Part shown: positions 34,604 through 43,406 of the stretch, piece after piece
Numbering within the stretch: the stretch's first letter is position 1
How the letters are laid out: each line of letters begins with the position of its first letter
From: Nocardia asteroides
GTDB lineage: Bacteria > Actinomycetota > Actinomycetes > Mycobacteriales > Mycobacteriaceae
NCBI RefSeq assembly: GCF_021183625.1
Contig: NZ_CP089214.1
Span: forward strand, 4,464,001-4,528,000
Direction of reading: 5' to 3'
DNA: 64,000 bases
Translations under genes and position numbers: made by a program
Notes under the pieces: generated by a model
Told to the model about the DNA's origin: nothing
Seen by the model: the letters and a program-made list of their open reading frames with translations, nothing else
The model's database searches: none

Positions 34604-37122
34604 CGGATCGGCACCTGCGGCAGCGCGACCAGCGGTAGCGAGGTGCGGAACTGCCCCGGTGTGGCCGGGCTCCGGCCGTCCTGCCACGGATCCCGGTAGG
34701 CGTCGACGGATTTCTGCATGTTCGCGTCGAGCTGCTCGACGATGCCGTCGGCGTCGTCGAGTACCACGGCGCGAATCCGCTCGATCCCGACCCGGGGAAC
34801 CCACGCGTAGGTGCGCTCCAGCCAGCCCGCGTTCTCGCGGTAGTACTGCAGGAACCGGCCGGTCACGGTCATCACCTCGGCCGCGGAGTCGACGGTGGCG
34901 AGCAGATCGCCCTTGCGCACGTGGGCACCGGCCGCGCCGCCGACATAGATCTCCCACCGGCCGTCGCCGATCGCGACAACGCCGAGATCCTTGCAGAGCG
35001 CCTCCGCGCAGTTGCGCGGGCACCCGGTGACGGCCAGTTTCATCTTCGCCGGCGCGGCCAGCCCCTGGTAGCGCTCCTCGATCGCGATGCCGAGCGCGGT
35101 GGAGTCGCCGAGGCCGTAGCGGCAAAAGTCGGTGCCCACACAGGTTTTCACCGTGCGGAAGCTCTTGCCGTAGGCGTAGCCCGATGGCATGTCGAGGTCG
35201 GCCCAGACGGCGGGGAGATCCTCCTTCCGCACGCCGAGCAGGTCGATACGTTGCCCGCCGGTGAGCTTGATCAGGGGGATCGCGTACTTGTCGGCGACGT
35301 CGGCGATCCGCCGGAGCTGCCCGGAATCGGTCACGCCGCCCTTCATCTGGGGGACGACCGAGAAGGTGCCGTCGCGCTGGATATTGGCGTGCACGCGGTC
35401 GTTGATGAAGCGGGCGTCGCGCTCGTCGACGAATTCGGCGCCCCACATCATGTTCAACAGCGAGGCCAGCGCCATCTTCGAGCCCGCGTCCTCCCTGCCG
35501 TCGGGCGCGAGTGCGGCGAACACCGAGGACACCGAGTGCAGCCGCAGTTCCCGGATCCTGCGCATCAGTTCGGGTTTGTCGTAGGGGACCCCTGGCACGT
35601 ACCAGGAGGTCGCCGGGTCCTCCTCGACCGCGCCGTCGGCGGCCCATTCGACGATCTGGGCCACCTGCTGCTTGCAGGAGCCGCAGCCCTTGCCCGCCCT
35701 GGTCGCGTTCATGACTCCGGCGACGGTCTTCACCCCCTCCGACACGCAGCGGACCAGGGTGCCCTTGGTCACCCCGTTGCAGTTGCAGACCTGCGCGTCG
35801 TCCGCGAGTTCGGCGGCGCCGACCTCGACATCGGGGGTGCCGAGGTCGAACATCAGCGCCACCCGCTCCTCCGGCAGCGGCAGCCCCCGATCGAAGGCTT
35901 GCATGAGGAACGACACCTTGCTGACATCGCCGACCAGGGTGGCGCCGACCAGCTTGCCGTCCCGGATGATCACCGTCTTGTAGACCCCGTGCCTGGGCTC
36001 GGAGTACTGCACGAATTCGTCGTCCTCGTGTTGCGGCGCCTTGAGCCCCATCGCCGCGACGTCGACGCCGGCGACCTTGAGCTTCGTCGCGATTCGCGAT
36101 CCGTGGTAAGCGGTCTGCTCGCCCTTCCCGGTGAGGTGGGTGGCGAGCACCGCCGCCTGTTCCCACAGCGGCGCGACCAGCCCATACACCTGGCCGCGGT
36201 GCTGCGCGCACTCGCCGACGACATAGACGTCGTCGGCGTCCACGCTGCGCATGTGGTCGTCGACGACGATCGCGCGCTCGATGGTCAGCCCGGCCCTGCG
36301 GGCGAGATCGACGTTGGGGCGGATGCCAGCGGAGATCACGAGCATGTCGCAGTCGAGCGCGCCGCCGTCCGCGAACTCGACGCCGCGCAGCCGCCCGTCA
36401 TCGCCGATGCGGACGCGGACCGTCGACTTCTCGACGTGTACCCCGATGCCGATCCGCTCCAGGGAGCGCCGCAGGATCTTTCCCCCGGCGCCGTCCAGCT
36501 GCGCGTCCATGAGCGTCGGCCGGGCGTGCACCACGTCGACGGCGAGCCCGCGGCTCTGCAGGCCGCGGGCGGCCTCGAGGCCGAGCAGCCCGCCGCCGAC
36601 CACGACCGCCTTCGTCCGCTCGCCCGCGGCGGCGATCATCGCCGCGCAGTCCTCGATGGTGCGGAACCCGAAGACGCCGTCGGCCAGCGTGGTATCGCTC
36701 GCCCAGAGCCCCTCCATCGGCGGGAAGAACGACCGGCTCCCGGTGGCGAGGACGAGTTTGTCGTACCGGACGCGGGTGCCGTCATCCGCCCAGACCAGCC
36801 GGGCGAAGGTATCGATCCGGACCACCCGGACCCCGGCGCGCAGGTCGATTCCGTTGGTGGCGTACCAGTCGAGCGGGTTCAGGTAGATCTCGTCGGTGCT
36901 GTCGCTCCCGGCCAGCACGTTCGACAGCAGGATCCGGTTGTAGTTGCCGTAGGGTTCGGCGCCGAAAACGGTGATGTCGAAGAGGTTCGCACCGTCGCGC
37001 GCCAGGATCTCTTCGACCGCGCGGGCGCCCGCCATGCCGTTGCCGACCACCACGAGCCTGGCCTTCGTGGTCGCGGCGGCGCCGTTGCGGGCGGGGGCGG
37101 TGTCGTGCTCGAGGACTGTCAT
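34600..37122 (-). CDS. nirB: Nitrite reductase large subunit NirB
   Basis: 840 aa: FAD/NAD-binding domains (~20-320), a BFD-like [2Fe-2S] domain (CNCNGVTKG, then CGSCKQQ, ~430-490), then the sirohaem/[4Fe-4S] domain with Cys ligands in CVGTDFC and TGCPRNC. It catalyses six-electron reduction of nitrite to ammonium in the cytoplasm. ATG 37122 is preceded by GGAGGAG. Operon order: nitrate reductase, unknown 117-aa protein, nirB, nirD. Confidence 0.95.
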   Translation of the reverse strand: MTVLEHDTAPARNGAAATTKARLVVVGNGMAGARAVEEILARDGANLFDITVFGAEPYGNYNRILLSNVLAGSDSTDEIYLNPLDWYATNGIDLRAGVRVVRIDTFARLVWADDGTRVRYDKLVLATGSRSFFPPMEGLWASDTTLADGVFGFRTIEDCAAMIAAAGERTKAVVVGGGLLGLEAARGLQSRGLAVDVVHARPTLMDAQLDGAGGKILRRSLERIGIGVHVEKSTVRVRIGDDGRLRGVEFADGGALDCDMLVISAGIRPNVDLARRAGLTIERAIVVDDHMRSVDADDVYVVGECAQHRGQVYGLVAPLWEQAAVLATHLTGKGEQTAYHGSRIATKLKVAGVDVAAMGLKAPQHEDDEFVQYSEPRHGVYKTVIIRDGKLVGATLVGDVSKVSFLMQAFDRGLPLPEERVALMFDLGTPDVEVGAAELADDAQVCNCNGVTKGTLVRCVSEGVKTVAGVMNATRAGKGCGSCKQQVAQIVEWAADGAVEEDPATSWYVPGVPYDKPELMRRIRELRLHSVSSVFAALAPDGREDAGSKMALASLLNMMWGAEFVDERDARFINDRVHANIQRDGTFSVVPQMKGGVTDSGQLRRIADVADKYAIPLIKLTGGQRIDLLGVRKEDLPAVWADLDMPSGYAYGKSFRTVKTCVGTDFCRYGLGDSTALGIAIEERYQGLAAPAKMKLAVTGCPRNCAEALCKDLGVVAIGDGRWEIYVGGAAGAHVRKGDLLATVDSAAEVMTVTGRFLQYYRENAGWLERTYAWVPRVGIERIRAVVLDDADGIVEQLDANMQKSVDAYRDPWQDGRSPATPGQFRTSLPLVALPQVPIR

Positions 37123-37148
37123 CGTCGTCTCCTCCTCGTCCCGGCCGG

Positions 37149-37502
37149 TCAGACTTCGACCAGGCCGAGGTCGACGACGACCGTGCCGGTGCATCCCTCG
37201 GGCGCGGCGAGGAAGAGCTCGAGCACGGTATCGCCGAGCAAATCCTCGACCACCCGCAGCGCCACGTGGACGGCGTCCTTCGCGCCGATCGGGAAATAGC
37301 GCATCGCGGCGCCGTCGCGCATGAGTACCACCGCGATCATCTCGTCGCTGGAATTGCCGCCGCGGAAGTACACCGGCTGGGTCGTCGCGCCCGCGGGCAC
37401 GGTGTAGCGCAGCGCTGCGTCCAGGGGGACGGGCTGCTCGAGCCCCTTCCCGGTGAAGGCGCAGACGCCCTGCAGGAAACGGGGGGTGCTGCCATCGGTC
37501 AT
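37149..37502 (-). CDS. 117-aa conserved protein of the nitrate-assimilation operon
   Basis: Small protein opening MTDGSTPRFLQGVCAFTGKGLEQPV, with the patterned stretch AGATTQPVYFRGGNSSDEMIAVVLMRDG in the middle (positions ~37-66). ATG 37502 overlaps the nitrate reductase stop (ATGA), so it is likely made in step with the reductase. I recognise the operon position but not a named family. It might be an assembly factor or accessory subunit. No transmembrane helix or metal motif is seen except one Cys. Confidence 0.7.
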   Translation of the reverse strand: MTDGSTPRFLQGVCAFTGKGLEQPVPLDAALRYTVPAGATTQPVYFRGGNSSDEMIAVVLMRDGAAMRYFPIGAKDAVHVALRVVEDLLGDTVLELFLAAPEGCTGTVVVDLGLVEV

Positions 37503-39613
37503 CGGCTCTGCTCCTTGTCGGGAATCGGCGGGGAGGGCTGTGCGCGCTCGACGGCGACCGCGCACACCTTGAACGCCGGCATGCGCGAGTGCGGGTCGAG
37601 TACGGGATTGGTGAGCAGGTTGGCGCTGCCCGGGCCGCCCCAGTGGAACGGCACGAACACCGTGTCGGGGCGGATCGCCCGGTCGATCCTGGCGGCCATC
37701 ACCGCTTCGCCGCGCCGGGTTCGGAGCAGCACCGGATCGCCGTCGACGACGCCGATCCGGCGGGCGAGCTGCTCGTGCAGTTCCACGTGCGGTGCGGGCT
37801 CGGCCGCCGCGAGGGCACCGACCCGGCGGGTCTGGGTGCCGGACTGGTACTGCTTCAGCAGCCTGCCGGTCGTCAGGTAGTACGGGAATCGGGTGTCCGG
37901 CGGCTCCGCCGCGTCGCCCTGTTCGGTGACGTGGAACCGCGCCCGCCGGTCCGGGGTCGGGAAATCCACCGTGAACATCCGGGGGGTGCCCGGATGCCGG
38001 ACCGAGGGGCAGGGCCAGAACACGCCGTCCCCGGCGCGGATCCGGGCGTAGCCGATTCCCGAGTAGTCGGCCTTGCCGCCCTGGCTCGCGCGCCCCAGCT
38101 CGGCGAAGACCACCTCCGGATCGTCGGAGAATCCGGGCTTGCCGAGCCGGAGCGCGACGTCGCTCATCGCCTGGAGATCGGTCCGCACGCCCGGCGGCGG
38201 TGCGGTCGCGGCGCTGCGCAGCACGACCCGCCCCTCCAGGTTGGTCATCGTTCCGGTTTCCTCGGCCCACTGCGCGGCGGGCAGCACCACGTCGGCCAGC
38301 TCCGCGGTCTCGGACAGGAAGATGTCGGACACCACCAGGAAGTCGAGCCGCCGCAGCTGCTCCGCGACGTGGCCCGCGTTCGGCGCGGAGACCACCACGT
38401 TCGATCCGAGTACCCACATCGCCCGCACGCCGCCGGGGGTGGCGATCCGATCCAGCATTTCGTACGCGGAGAGGCCGGGAAGCGGCAGCTCGTCGGGATC
38501 GACGTTCCACACGGCGGCCACGTGGGCCCGTGCCGCCGGATCGTCGAGGCGGCGGTAGCCGGGTAGCTGGTCGGCCTTGAGGCCGTGCTCACGTCCGCCC
38601 TGGCCGTTGCCCTGCCCGGTCACCGTCGCGAACCCCGAGAACGGGCGGCCCGGCAAGCCGAGCGCCAGCGCCAGATTGATGAACGCCGACACCGTGTCGG
38701 TGCCTGCCCGATGCTGCTCGGCGCCGCGCGCGGTCATGATCATCGCGCGCCGCGCCGTGCCGAGTATCCGCACCGCCTCGACGACAGCGCTCTCCGGGAC
38801 GCCGGTGATCCGCTCCACCCGGTCCGGCCAGTACAGCCGGACCGCACGCCGGACCGCGTCGAAACCCGTAGTCCGCGCGGCGATGTACGCCTCGTCGATG
38901 AGGCCCTGCCTGACCGCTACGTGCAGCATCCCGTTCGCCAGCGCCAAATCGGTCCCCGGAACCGGTTGCAGGTGCAGCTCCGCCCTGGCGGCGGTGGCCG
39001 TCCGGCGCGGATCGATCACCACGCACCGCGCGCCGCGCTCGCCGGCGGCGTCGAAGAACCGCATGGCAGGCGGCAGGGTGTCGGCGGGGTTGCTGCCGAC
39101 CAGCAGGATCGCATCGGTCTCGGCGATGTCGTCCAGCGGAAACGGCATACCCCGGTCGATTCCGAAAGCCCGTGTCCCGGCGACCGCCGCGGAGGACATG
39201 CAGAAGCGTCCGTTGTAGTCGATCGCCGAACTGCCCAGCGCGACGCGCGCGAATTTGCCCAGCTGGTAGGCCTTCTCGTTGGTGAGCCCGCCGCCGCCGA
39301 AGCAGCCGACGGCGTCGCGGCCGTGCCGCCCCTGCGCCGCGCCGAACGCGCTGACCATTCTGCTCAGCGCCTCGTCCCAGGTGCCTGGCCGCAGCGGCAG
39401 ATCCCGGCGGTCCCTGATCAGGGGCGTGGTCAATCGGTCGGGGTGCGACAGCAGCTCCGCGGCGGTCCAGCCCTTGGCGCAGAGCCCACCGCGGTTCGAC
39501 GGGAAGTCGGGCTGGGGTTCGACCTCGAACTTCCCCTCGCGCTGCCGCAGGACGATTCCGCATTGCAGGGAGCAGTACGGGCAGTGGGTTTCGGTCGTGG
39601 ACGATTGCGTCAT
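37499..39613 (-). CDS. Assimilatory nitrate reductase, molybdopterin catalytic subunit
   Basis: 704 aa. The [4Fe-4S] motif is CPYCSLQC followed by LCAKG; the molybdopterin domain (NEKAYQLGKFAR, GSNPADT, DYNGRFCMSSA) and C-terminal MoCo-dinucleotide domain (TGRLLKQYQSG) are complete. It reduces nitrate to nitrite using an electron donor in the cytoplasm and precedes nirB-nirD. ATG 39613 follows GGTGGAGAT. Regulation by GlnR would be expected; no convincing GlnR site was found upstream. The 211-nt gap to the AhpD-like gene is a divergent promoter region. Confidence 0.9.
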   Translation of the reverse strand: MTQSSTTETHCPYCSLQCGIVLRQREGKFEVEPQPDFPSNRGGLCAKGWTAAELLSHPDRLTTPLIRDRRDLPLRPGTWDEALSRMVSAFGAAQGRHGRDAVGCFGGGGLTNEKAYQLGKFARVALGSSAIDYNGRFCMSSAAVAGTRAFGIDRGMPFPLDDIAETDAILLVGSNPADTLPPAMRFFDAAGERGARCVVIDPRRTATAARAELHLQPVPGTDLALANGMLHVAVRQGLIDEAYIAARTTGFDAVRRAVRLYWPDRVERITGVPESAVVEAVRILGTARRAMIMTARGAEQHRAGTDTVSAFINLALALGLPGRPFSGFATVTGQGNGQGGREHGLKADQLPGYRRLDDPAARAHVAAVWNVDPDELPLPGLSAYEMLDRIATPGGVRAMWVLGSNVVVSAPNAGHVAEQLRRLDFLVVSDIFLSETAELADVVLPAAQWAEETGTMTNLEGRVVLRSAATAPPPGVRTDLQAMSDVALRLGKPGFSDDPEVVFAELGRASQGGKADYSGIGYARIRAGDGVFWPCPSVRHPGTPRMFTVDFPTPDRRARFHVTEQGDAAEPPDTRFPYYLTTGRLLKQYQSGTQTRRVGALAAAEPAPHVELHEQLARRIGVVDGDPVLLRTRRGEAVMAARIDRAIRPDTVFVPFHWGGPGSANLLTNPVLDPHSRMPAFKVCAVAVERAQPSPPIPDKEQSR

Positions 39614-39824
39614 ATCTCCACCCTCAGCAGCCGGCGACCGCGCTCGGGGGCGACAGCGACGGTGTGCACCGAGGGCGCGGTCTCCCCACGCTAGCCAGCA
39701 CGTATTTCCGCGTTGTTGCCGTGACAATTCGCGGCCACGCACTCCGATGTCACACTCCCCGGGCCGGTGTCGTCCTCCTGGTACAGCCCGCCGGCGAACG
39801 GCGGGCGCACCGGAAGGAACCGCC

Positions 39825-40292
39825 ATGAACGCGCGAATCGATCTCTTCGGCAATGCCATCGCGGGCAGCTTCGTCAAGCGCCTCACCAATGCCTCGCGGG
39901 TCTTCGAGGACGCCGTGCCCGCCGCCACCCAGGAGCTGGTGAAGCTGCGGGCCAGCCAGATCAACGGCTGCGGCATGTGCACCGACATGCACTACAAGGA
40001 CGCGATCGCCGCCGGCGAGGACCCGGTGCGGCTGAACCTCGTCGCCGCATGGAAGGAGGCGACGCTCTTCACCGAGCCGGAGCGGGCCGCGCTCGCGCTC
40101 ACCGAGGAGGCCACCCGGATCGCCGACGGCGGCGGTGTGAGCGAGGACACCTGGCAGCAGGTGCGCAAGCACTACGACGACGACCAGGCCGCCGGGCTGA
40201 TCGCCTGCATCGCCACCATCAATGCCTGGAACAGGATCAATGTGATCGCGGGCACCCCGGCCGGGTCGTACGTGGCCGGACAGTTCGGCTGA
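39825..40292 (+). CDS. AhpD-like / carboxymuconolactone decarboxylase family protein
   Basis: 155 aa with the redox CxxC (CGMCTDMH) and the following helix typical of AhpD-type peroxidase partners. It may act as a thiol peroxidase adaptor. GGAAGG precedes ATG 39825. Divergent from nitrate reductase. Confidence 0.87.
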   Translation: MNARIDLFGNAIAGSFVKRLTNASRVFEDAVPAATQELVKLRASQINGCGMCTDMHYKDAIAAGEDPVRLNLVAAWKEATLFTEPERAALALTEEATRIADGGGVSEDTWQQVRKHYDDDQAAGLIACIATINAWNRINVIAGTPAGSYVAGQFG

Positions 40293-40314
40293 CCGAGCTG
40301 TTACAGTTTCTTCC

Positions 40315-40383
40315 ATGCTGCGCGATTACTGGTTTAGCAGGCCGGCCCAGGGTGGGCCGGCGTGCGTGGACCGCGCGCGCTGA
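40315..40383 (+). CDS. Aromatic leader peptide upstream of aroF
   Basis: ATG 40315 encodes 22 residues beginning MLRDYWF, with Tyr-Trp-Phe in succession, then RPAQGGPACVDRAR and TGA. TACAGT (40302-40307) ends 7 nt before the ATG, so it is likely leaderless. A ribosome stalled on the Tyr-Trp-Phe codons would affect the stem-loops at 40341-40414. This is the actinobacterial equivalent of an aro attenuator; a Corynebacterium aroF leader is known, but the triple aromatic run here is read directly. Confidence 0.8.
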   Translation: MLRDYWFSRPAQGGPACVDRAR

Positions 40384-40440
40384 TTCTCCACCCGAGCCGG
40401 TACCGACCGGCTCGACGGGGTTTCGCTTCGTGGGCCGGCC
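40341..40440 (+). promoter_or_regulatory. Attenuator stem-loops for aroF
   Basis: Stem 1: GCCGGCCCA (40341-40349) with TGGGCCGGC (40353-40361). Stem 2, terminator-like: CGAGCCGGT (40393-40401) with ACCGGCTCG (40406-40414), then GGGGTTTCG. A second TGGGCCGGCC (about 40431-40440) near the aroF ribosome-binding site can also pair with the first arm, giving alternative folds. Structures predicted by eye. Confidence 0.65.
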
Positions 40441-40458
40441 TGAGAAAGGAACCCACGA

Positions 40459-41550
40459 ATGACTACCGCCGCCGACGTCGATGCCCGCCATTCCGACCTC
40501 GACGACCAACGCACCCTCGCGGTCAGCCCGCTGCGCTCGCCCGCCGAGGTCCGTCGCGTGCACCAGATCACCGACGAGCTCGCCGACACCGTCCGCCGCG
40601 GCCGCAGGGCCACGATCGACGTCCTGAACGGCACCGACGACCGTCTCATGGTGATCGTCGGGCCGTGCTCGGTGCACGACCCGGTCGCCGCGCTGGAGTA
40701 CGCCCGCAAACTGGCCGCGAAGGCGGCCGAGCTGGACGACCGGCTGCACATCGTCATGCGCGTCTACTTCGAGAAGCCGCGTACCACGCTCGGCTGGAAG
40801 GGGCTGATCAACGATCCGCACCTGGACGGCTCGTTCGACGTCAACACCGGGCTCGGCATCGGCCGCAAGGTGCTGGTCGACATCACCGCGCTCGGGCTCC
40901 CGGTGGCGTGCGAGTTCCTCGACCCGATCACCCCGCAGTACATCGCGGACCTGGTCTCCTACGGCGCCATCGGTGCCCGCACCGCCGCCAGCCAGGTGCA
41001 CCGGCAGTTGAGCAGTGCGCTCTCCATGCCGGTCGGCATCAAGAACGGCACCGACGGGGACGTGCAGGTCGCGGTGGACGGGGTTCGGGCCGCCGGGGCG
41101 AGCCATGTCTTCCCCGGGACCGACCTGGACGGCCGCGCCGCGCTCATCCGGACCACCGGGAACCCGGACTGCCACGTCATCCTGCGCGGGGGGAGCACCG
41201 GGACGAACTACGACGCGGCGTCGGTCGCGGAGGCGTGCATCCGGCTGGAGAAGGCGGGGTTGCCGCAGCGGATCGTCGTTGACGCGAGCCACGGCAACAG
41301 CAACAAGGATCACAATCGGCAGGTCGATGTGGTCGGGGATATCGCGCAGCGGCTCGCCGATGGGGAGCCGGGGGTTGTCGGGATGATGCTGGAGAGTTTC
41401 CTTGTCGCCGGGCGGCAGGATCTGGCGCTCGGGCATGCGGATCGGCTCACCTACGGGCAGTCCATCACCGATGCGTGCATCGACTGGGAGACCACGGCTG
41501 TTCAGCTCGATCGGCTCGCCGCCGCGGTCGCTTCGCGTCGCGCGCACTGA
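40459..41550 (+). CDS. aroF: 3-deoxy-7-phosphoheptulonate synthase (DAHP synthase)
   Basis: 363 aa type I DAHP synthase of the E. coli AroFGH kind: VIVGPCSVHDP, MRVYFEKPRTTLGWKG and DASHGNSNKDH motifs. It condenses phosphoenolpyruvate and erythrose-4-phosphate, the first step of aromatic amino acid synthesis. Salicylate for the siderophore also draws on this pathway (chorismate). ATG 40459 has GAAAGG upstream. Controlled by the aromatic leader/attenuator. Confidence 0.94.
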   Translation: MTTAADVDARHSDLDDQRTLAVSPLRSPAEVRRVHQITDELADTVRRGRRATIDVLNGTDDRLMVIVGPCSVHDPVAALEYARKLAAKAAELDDRLHIVMRVYFEKPRTTLGWKGLINDPHLDGSFDVNTGLGIGRKVLVDITALGLPVACEFLDPITPQYIADLVSYGAIGARTAASQVHRQLSSALSMPVGIKNGTDGDVQVAVDGVRAAGASHVFPGTDLDGRAALIRTTGNPDCHVILRGGSTGTNYDAASVAEACIRLEKAGLPQRIVVDASHGNSNKDHNRQVDVVGDIAQRLADGEPGVVGMMLESFLVAGRQDLALGHADRLTYGQSITDACIDWETTAVQLDRLAAAVASRRAH

Positions 41551-41581
41551 TCCCTCGGGACGAGTGAGCAGTTTCCGCACG

Positions 41582-41666
41582 AACCGGTCGAGCCGCCGCA
41601 AGGCGATGCGACAGGCGCGGTAGCGCGGTAGCTACTGTCGCTTCGCCTGCGGCGGCTCGACTGGTT
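41582..41666. repeat. Long near-perfect inverted repeat after aroF
   Basis: A left arm from 41582 (AACCGGTCGAGCCGCCGC onward, to ACAG 41614) and a right arm 41635-41666 (CTGTCGC to TCGACTGGTT) form a ~32-bp stem with 20-nt loop and one or two bulges. It lies between convergent aroF and GNAT genes. Possible bidirectional terminator or a mobile-element hairpin. Confidence 0.8.
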
Positions 41667-41667
41667 T

Positions 41668-41820
41668 GGCAGAGTGCCGGGGATTCGGCAGAGTGCCGGG
41701 GATTCGGCAGAGTGCCTGGGATTCGGCGGGGTGCTTAAAATTCGGCGGGGTGCCTGGGATTCGGCAGAGCGCCGGGGACTCGGCGGGGTGCCGGTGATTC
41801 GGCGGGCCGCCCGGGAACTC
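41668..41820. repeat. Tandem repeat, about 8 units of 19 nt
   Basis: Units close to GGCAGAGTGCCGGGGATTC run head to tail (41668, 41687, 41706, 41725, 41744, 41763, 41782, 41801). The first two are identical and the others drift; the last is 20 nt and reaches the GNAT stop codon. Directly abuts the long inverted repeat. Minisatellite-like. Confidence 0.85.
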
Positions 41821-42379
41821 AGGTTTTCTCGGGCCACCCGTCGGCGGGGCCGGGCGGGTCGGTGGCCAAACGCCCGGCCAGCCAGCAGTCCCGCCGGACT
41901 CCCCGCTGCACAGCGCCGAGCCTCTGCGTCCCCTCGAACCGAAACCCGTTGCGCCGCACCACAGCGGCCGAAGCGCGGTTCCCCACGTACGCCAGCCACC
42001 CGATCCGCGCCAACCCGAAACCTTCTTCGGCGAAACCGAACTCGCACACCAGCGCGACGGCCCGCGACATGAGCCCACCCCCACGCACCCCGGCCGCCAA
42101 CCAGAACCCGATCTCGGCGGCCCCCTCCCCCCTGTCGTGCAACCCGATACTCCCCAGCATCGGCCCACCACCCGCACGCCGGACGGCCCAGACCGGCGAC
42201 CGCCCCGCCCACCCCTTGCCGACGATCTCGGCGAGGTAGAACTCGGCATCACCCCGCCCGTAGGGAACAGGAATCGTCACCCACTCCGCGATCGCCGGAT
42301 CCTGGCAGTGCGCGACGATGGTGTCGAGATCCCCGACCAGCGGCCGGTCGAGCAGAACGGTGCCGTCCGAGAGATCCAT
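41819..42379 (-). CDS. GNAT family N-acetyltransferase
   Basis: 186 aa. RimJ/RimL-like fold (pattern GTVLLDRPLVGDLDTI at the start, GRGDAEFYLAEIV, then GLARIGWLAYVGNRASAAVVRRNGF). Acetyl-CoA binding is implied; substrate unknown. ATG 42379 is taken as the start, though there is no clear ribosome-binding site. Its stop codon lies in the last tandem repeat unit. Confidence 0.8.
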   Translation of the reverse strand: MDLSDGTVLLDRPLVGDLDTIVAHCQDPAIAEWVTIPVPYGRGDAEFYLAEIVGKGWAGRSPVWAVRRAGGGPMLGSIGLHDRGEGAAEIGFWLAAGVRGGGLMSRAVALVCEFGFAEEGFGLARIGWLAYVGNRASAAVVRRNGFRFEGTQRLGAVQRGVRRDCWLAGRLATDPPGPADGWPEKT

Positions 42380-42470
42380 ACCGCATGGTGACACGCCCCG
42401 AGACGCCGGATCATCCCCTTTTCCGACCTGTCGACGGGCCGCGTACCCGCGCTCCGTAGAATCGTGCACG

Positions 42471-43367
42471 ATGGTCGCCGCCTACCTCGCCGAACTCCTC
42501 GAGTCGCACCGCCCCCGCCTGCTCGGCATCGGCTACCGGCTCACCGGAAGCACCGGCGCCGCCGAGGACGCGCTCCAGGAGTGCCTGCTCCGCCTGAACG
42601 GCGTCCACCAGTCCGAGATCGACGATTTCGGCGAGTGGCTCACCGCCACCGTCGCCCGGATCTGCGCCGACCGCCTCGTCTCCGGCCTGCGCCGCGCGCC
42701 CCACCGGCTCCCTGACCCCCTGGTCACCCCGCTGGTTCCGCGCGGCGGCGGCGAGTGGACAGTCATCGCCGGGCACCGGGCGAACCGCCTCGCCACGCTG
42801 GTGGCTCTCGCCTCGCTGACCCCCGCGCAGCGCCTCGCCGCTGTCCTGCCCGACCTGCCCGCCGAGCAGATCGCGACCTGGCTCGACCTGGACCCCGCCG
42901 CCGCCGAGCAGGCCGCCGCCATCGGCAGGGCCGCGGCCGCCGCGCTCCCCGGCCCAGCCGCCGAACCCGACCACGAGGCCGCGGTCCGCCGCCTGCTGAC
43001 CGCCCTGCGCGCGCGGGCGCGGGCAACGGTCCGCGAGGGTGCCGAATCGGAGTGCGGTGCGGAAGAGGTAGCGAGCCGGCTGCATCCCGGCGCGCAGGGC
43101 ATGGCGGCGACGCCGCACGGCCCGGTGGTCACCGACGGCCCCGATCGGGTGGCCGCCCGGCTGCTCGCGCTCGCCGCCGAACACGGCATCGGCTGCCCGG
43201 ACGCCGACCCGGCCGACGGGTACGAATTCGTCTCGGTGAACGGCGAATTGGGGCTGCTGCTGCGCGGCCCCGAGCTGAATCGAGTACTGGCTTTCACGGT
43301 GCGCGACGACGCGGTGTGGCGCGTCTTCGATCTCGCCGCCCCCGCGCCGAGCCACGGCTGGGGCTGA
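42471..43367 (+). CDS. ECF sigma factor with SnoaL-like C-terminal domain (ECF41-like)
   Basis: 298 aa. Region 2 is HRPRLLGIGYRLTGSTGAAEDALQE, region 4 ~LTPAQRLAAVLPDLPAEQIATWLDL, followed by a ~110-residue C-terminal SnoaL-like domain with VSVNGELGLLLRG. The C-terminal extension controls activity in such sigma factors, which have no separate anti-sigma gene. Leaderless candidate: TAGAAT (42457-42462) 8 nt before the ATG. No obvious partner gene; the small convergent peptide gene at 43407 could be coincidental. Confidence 0.75.
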   Translation: MVAAYLAELLESHRPRLLGIGYRLTGSTGAAEDALQECLLRLNGVHQSEIDDFGEWLTATVARICADRLVSGLRRAPHRLPDPLVTPLVPRGGGEWTVIAGHRANRLATLVALASLTPAQRLAAVLPDLPAEQIATWLDLDPAAAEQAAAIGRAAAAALPGPAAEPDHEAAVRRLLTALRARARATVREGAESECGAEEVASRLHPGAQGMAATPHGPVVTDGPDRVAARLLALAAEHGIGCPDADPADGYEFVSVNGELGLLLRGPELNRVLAFTVRDDAVWRVFDLAAPAPSHGWG

Positions 43368-43406
43368 CCCGGCCGGGGCGCCGCGCAGCACCCCGGCCGG
43401 AGCCGG

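Noticed and set aside
39614..39824. GlnR box upstream of the nitrate reductase gene
   Set aside because: GTCAC occurs but the second half-site does not fit the usual spacing or sequence, so I did not annotate it.
41582..41820. Possible CRISPR array
   Set aside because: Units are 19 nt head to tail with no unique spacers.
41632..42252. 206-codon minus-strand frame reading through the tandem repeats
   Set aside because: The GNAT frame in another phase is clearly the gene; the repeat translates to a degenerate Pro/Ser/Arg string.
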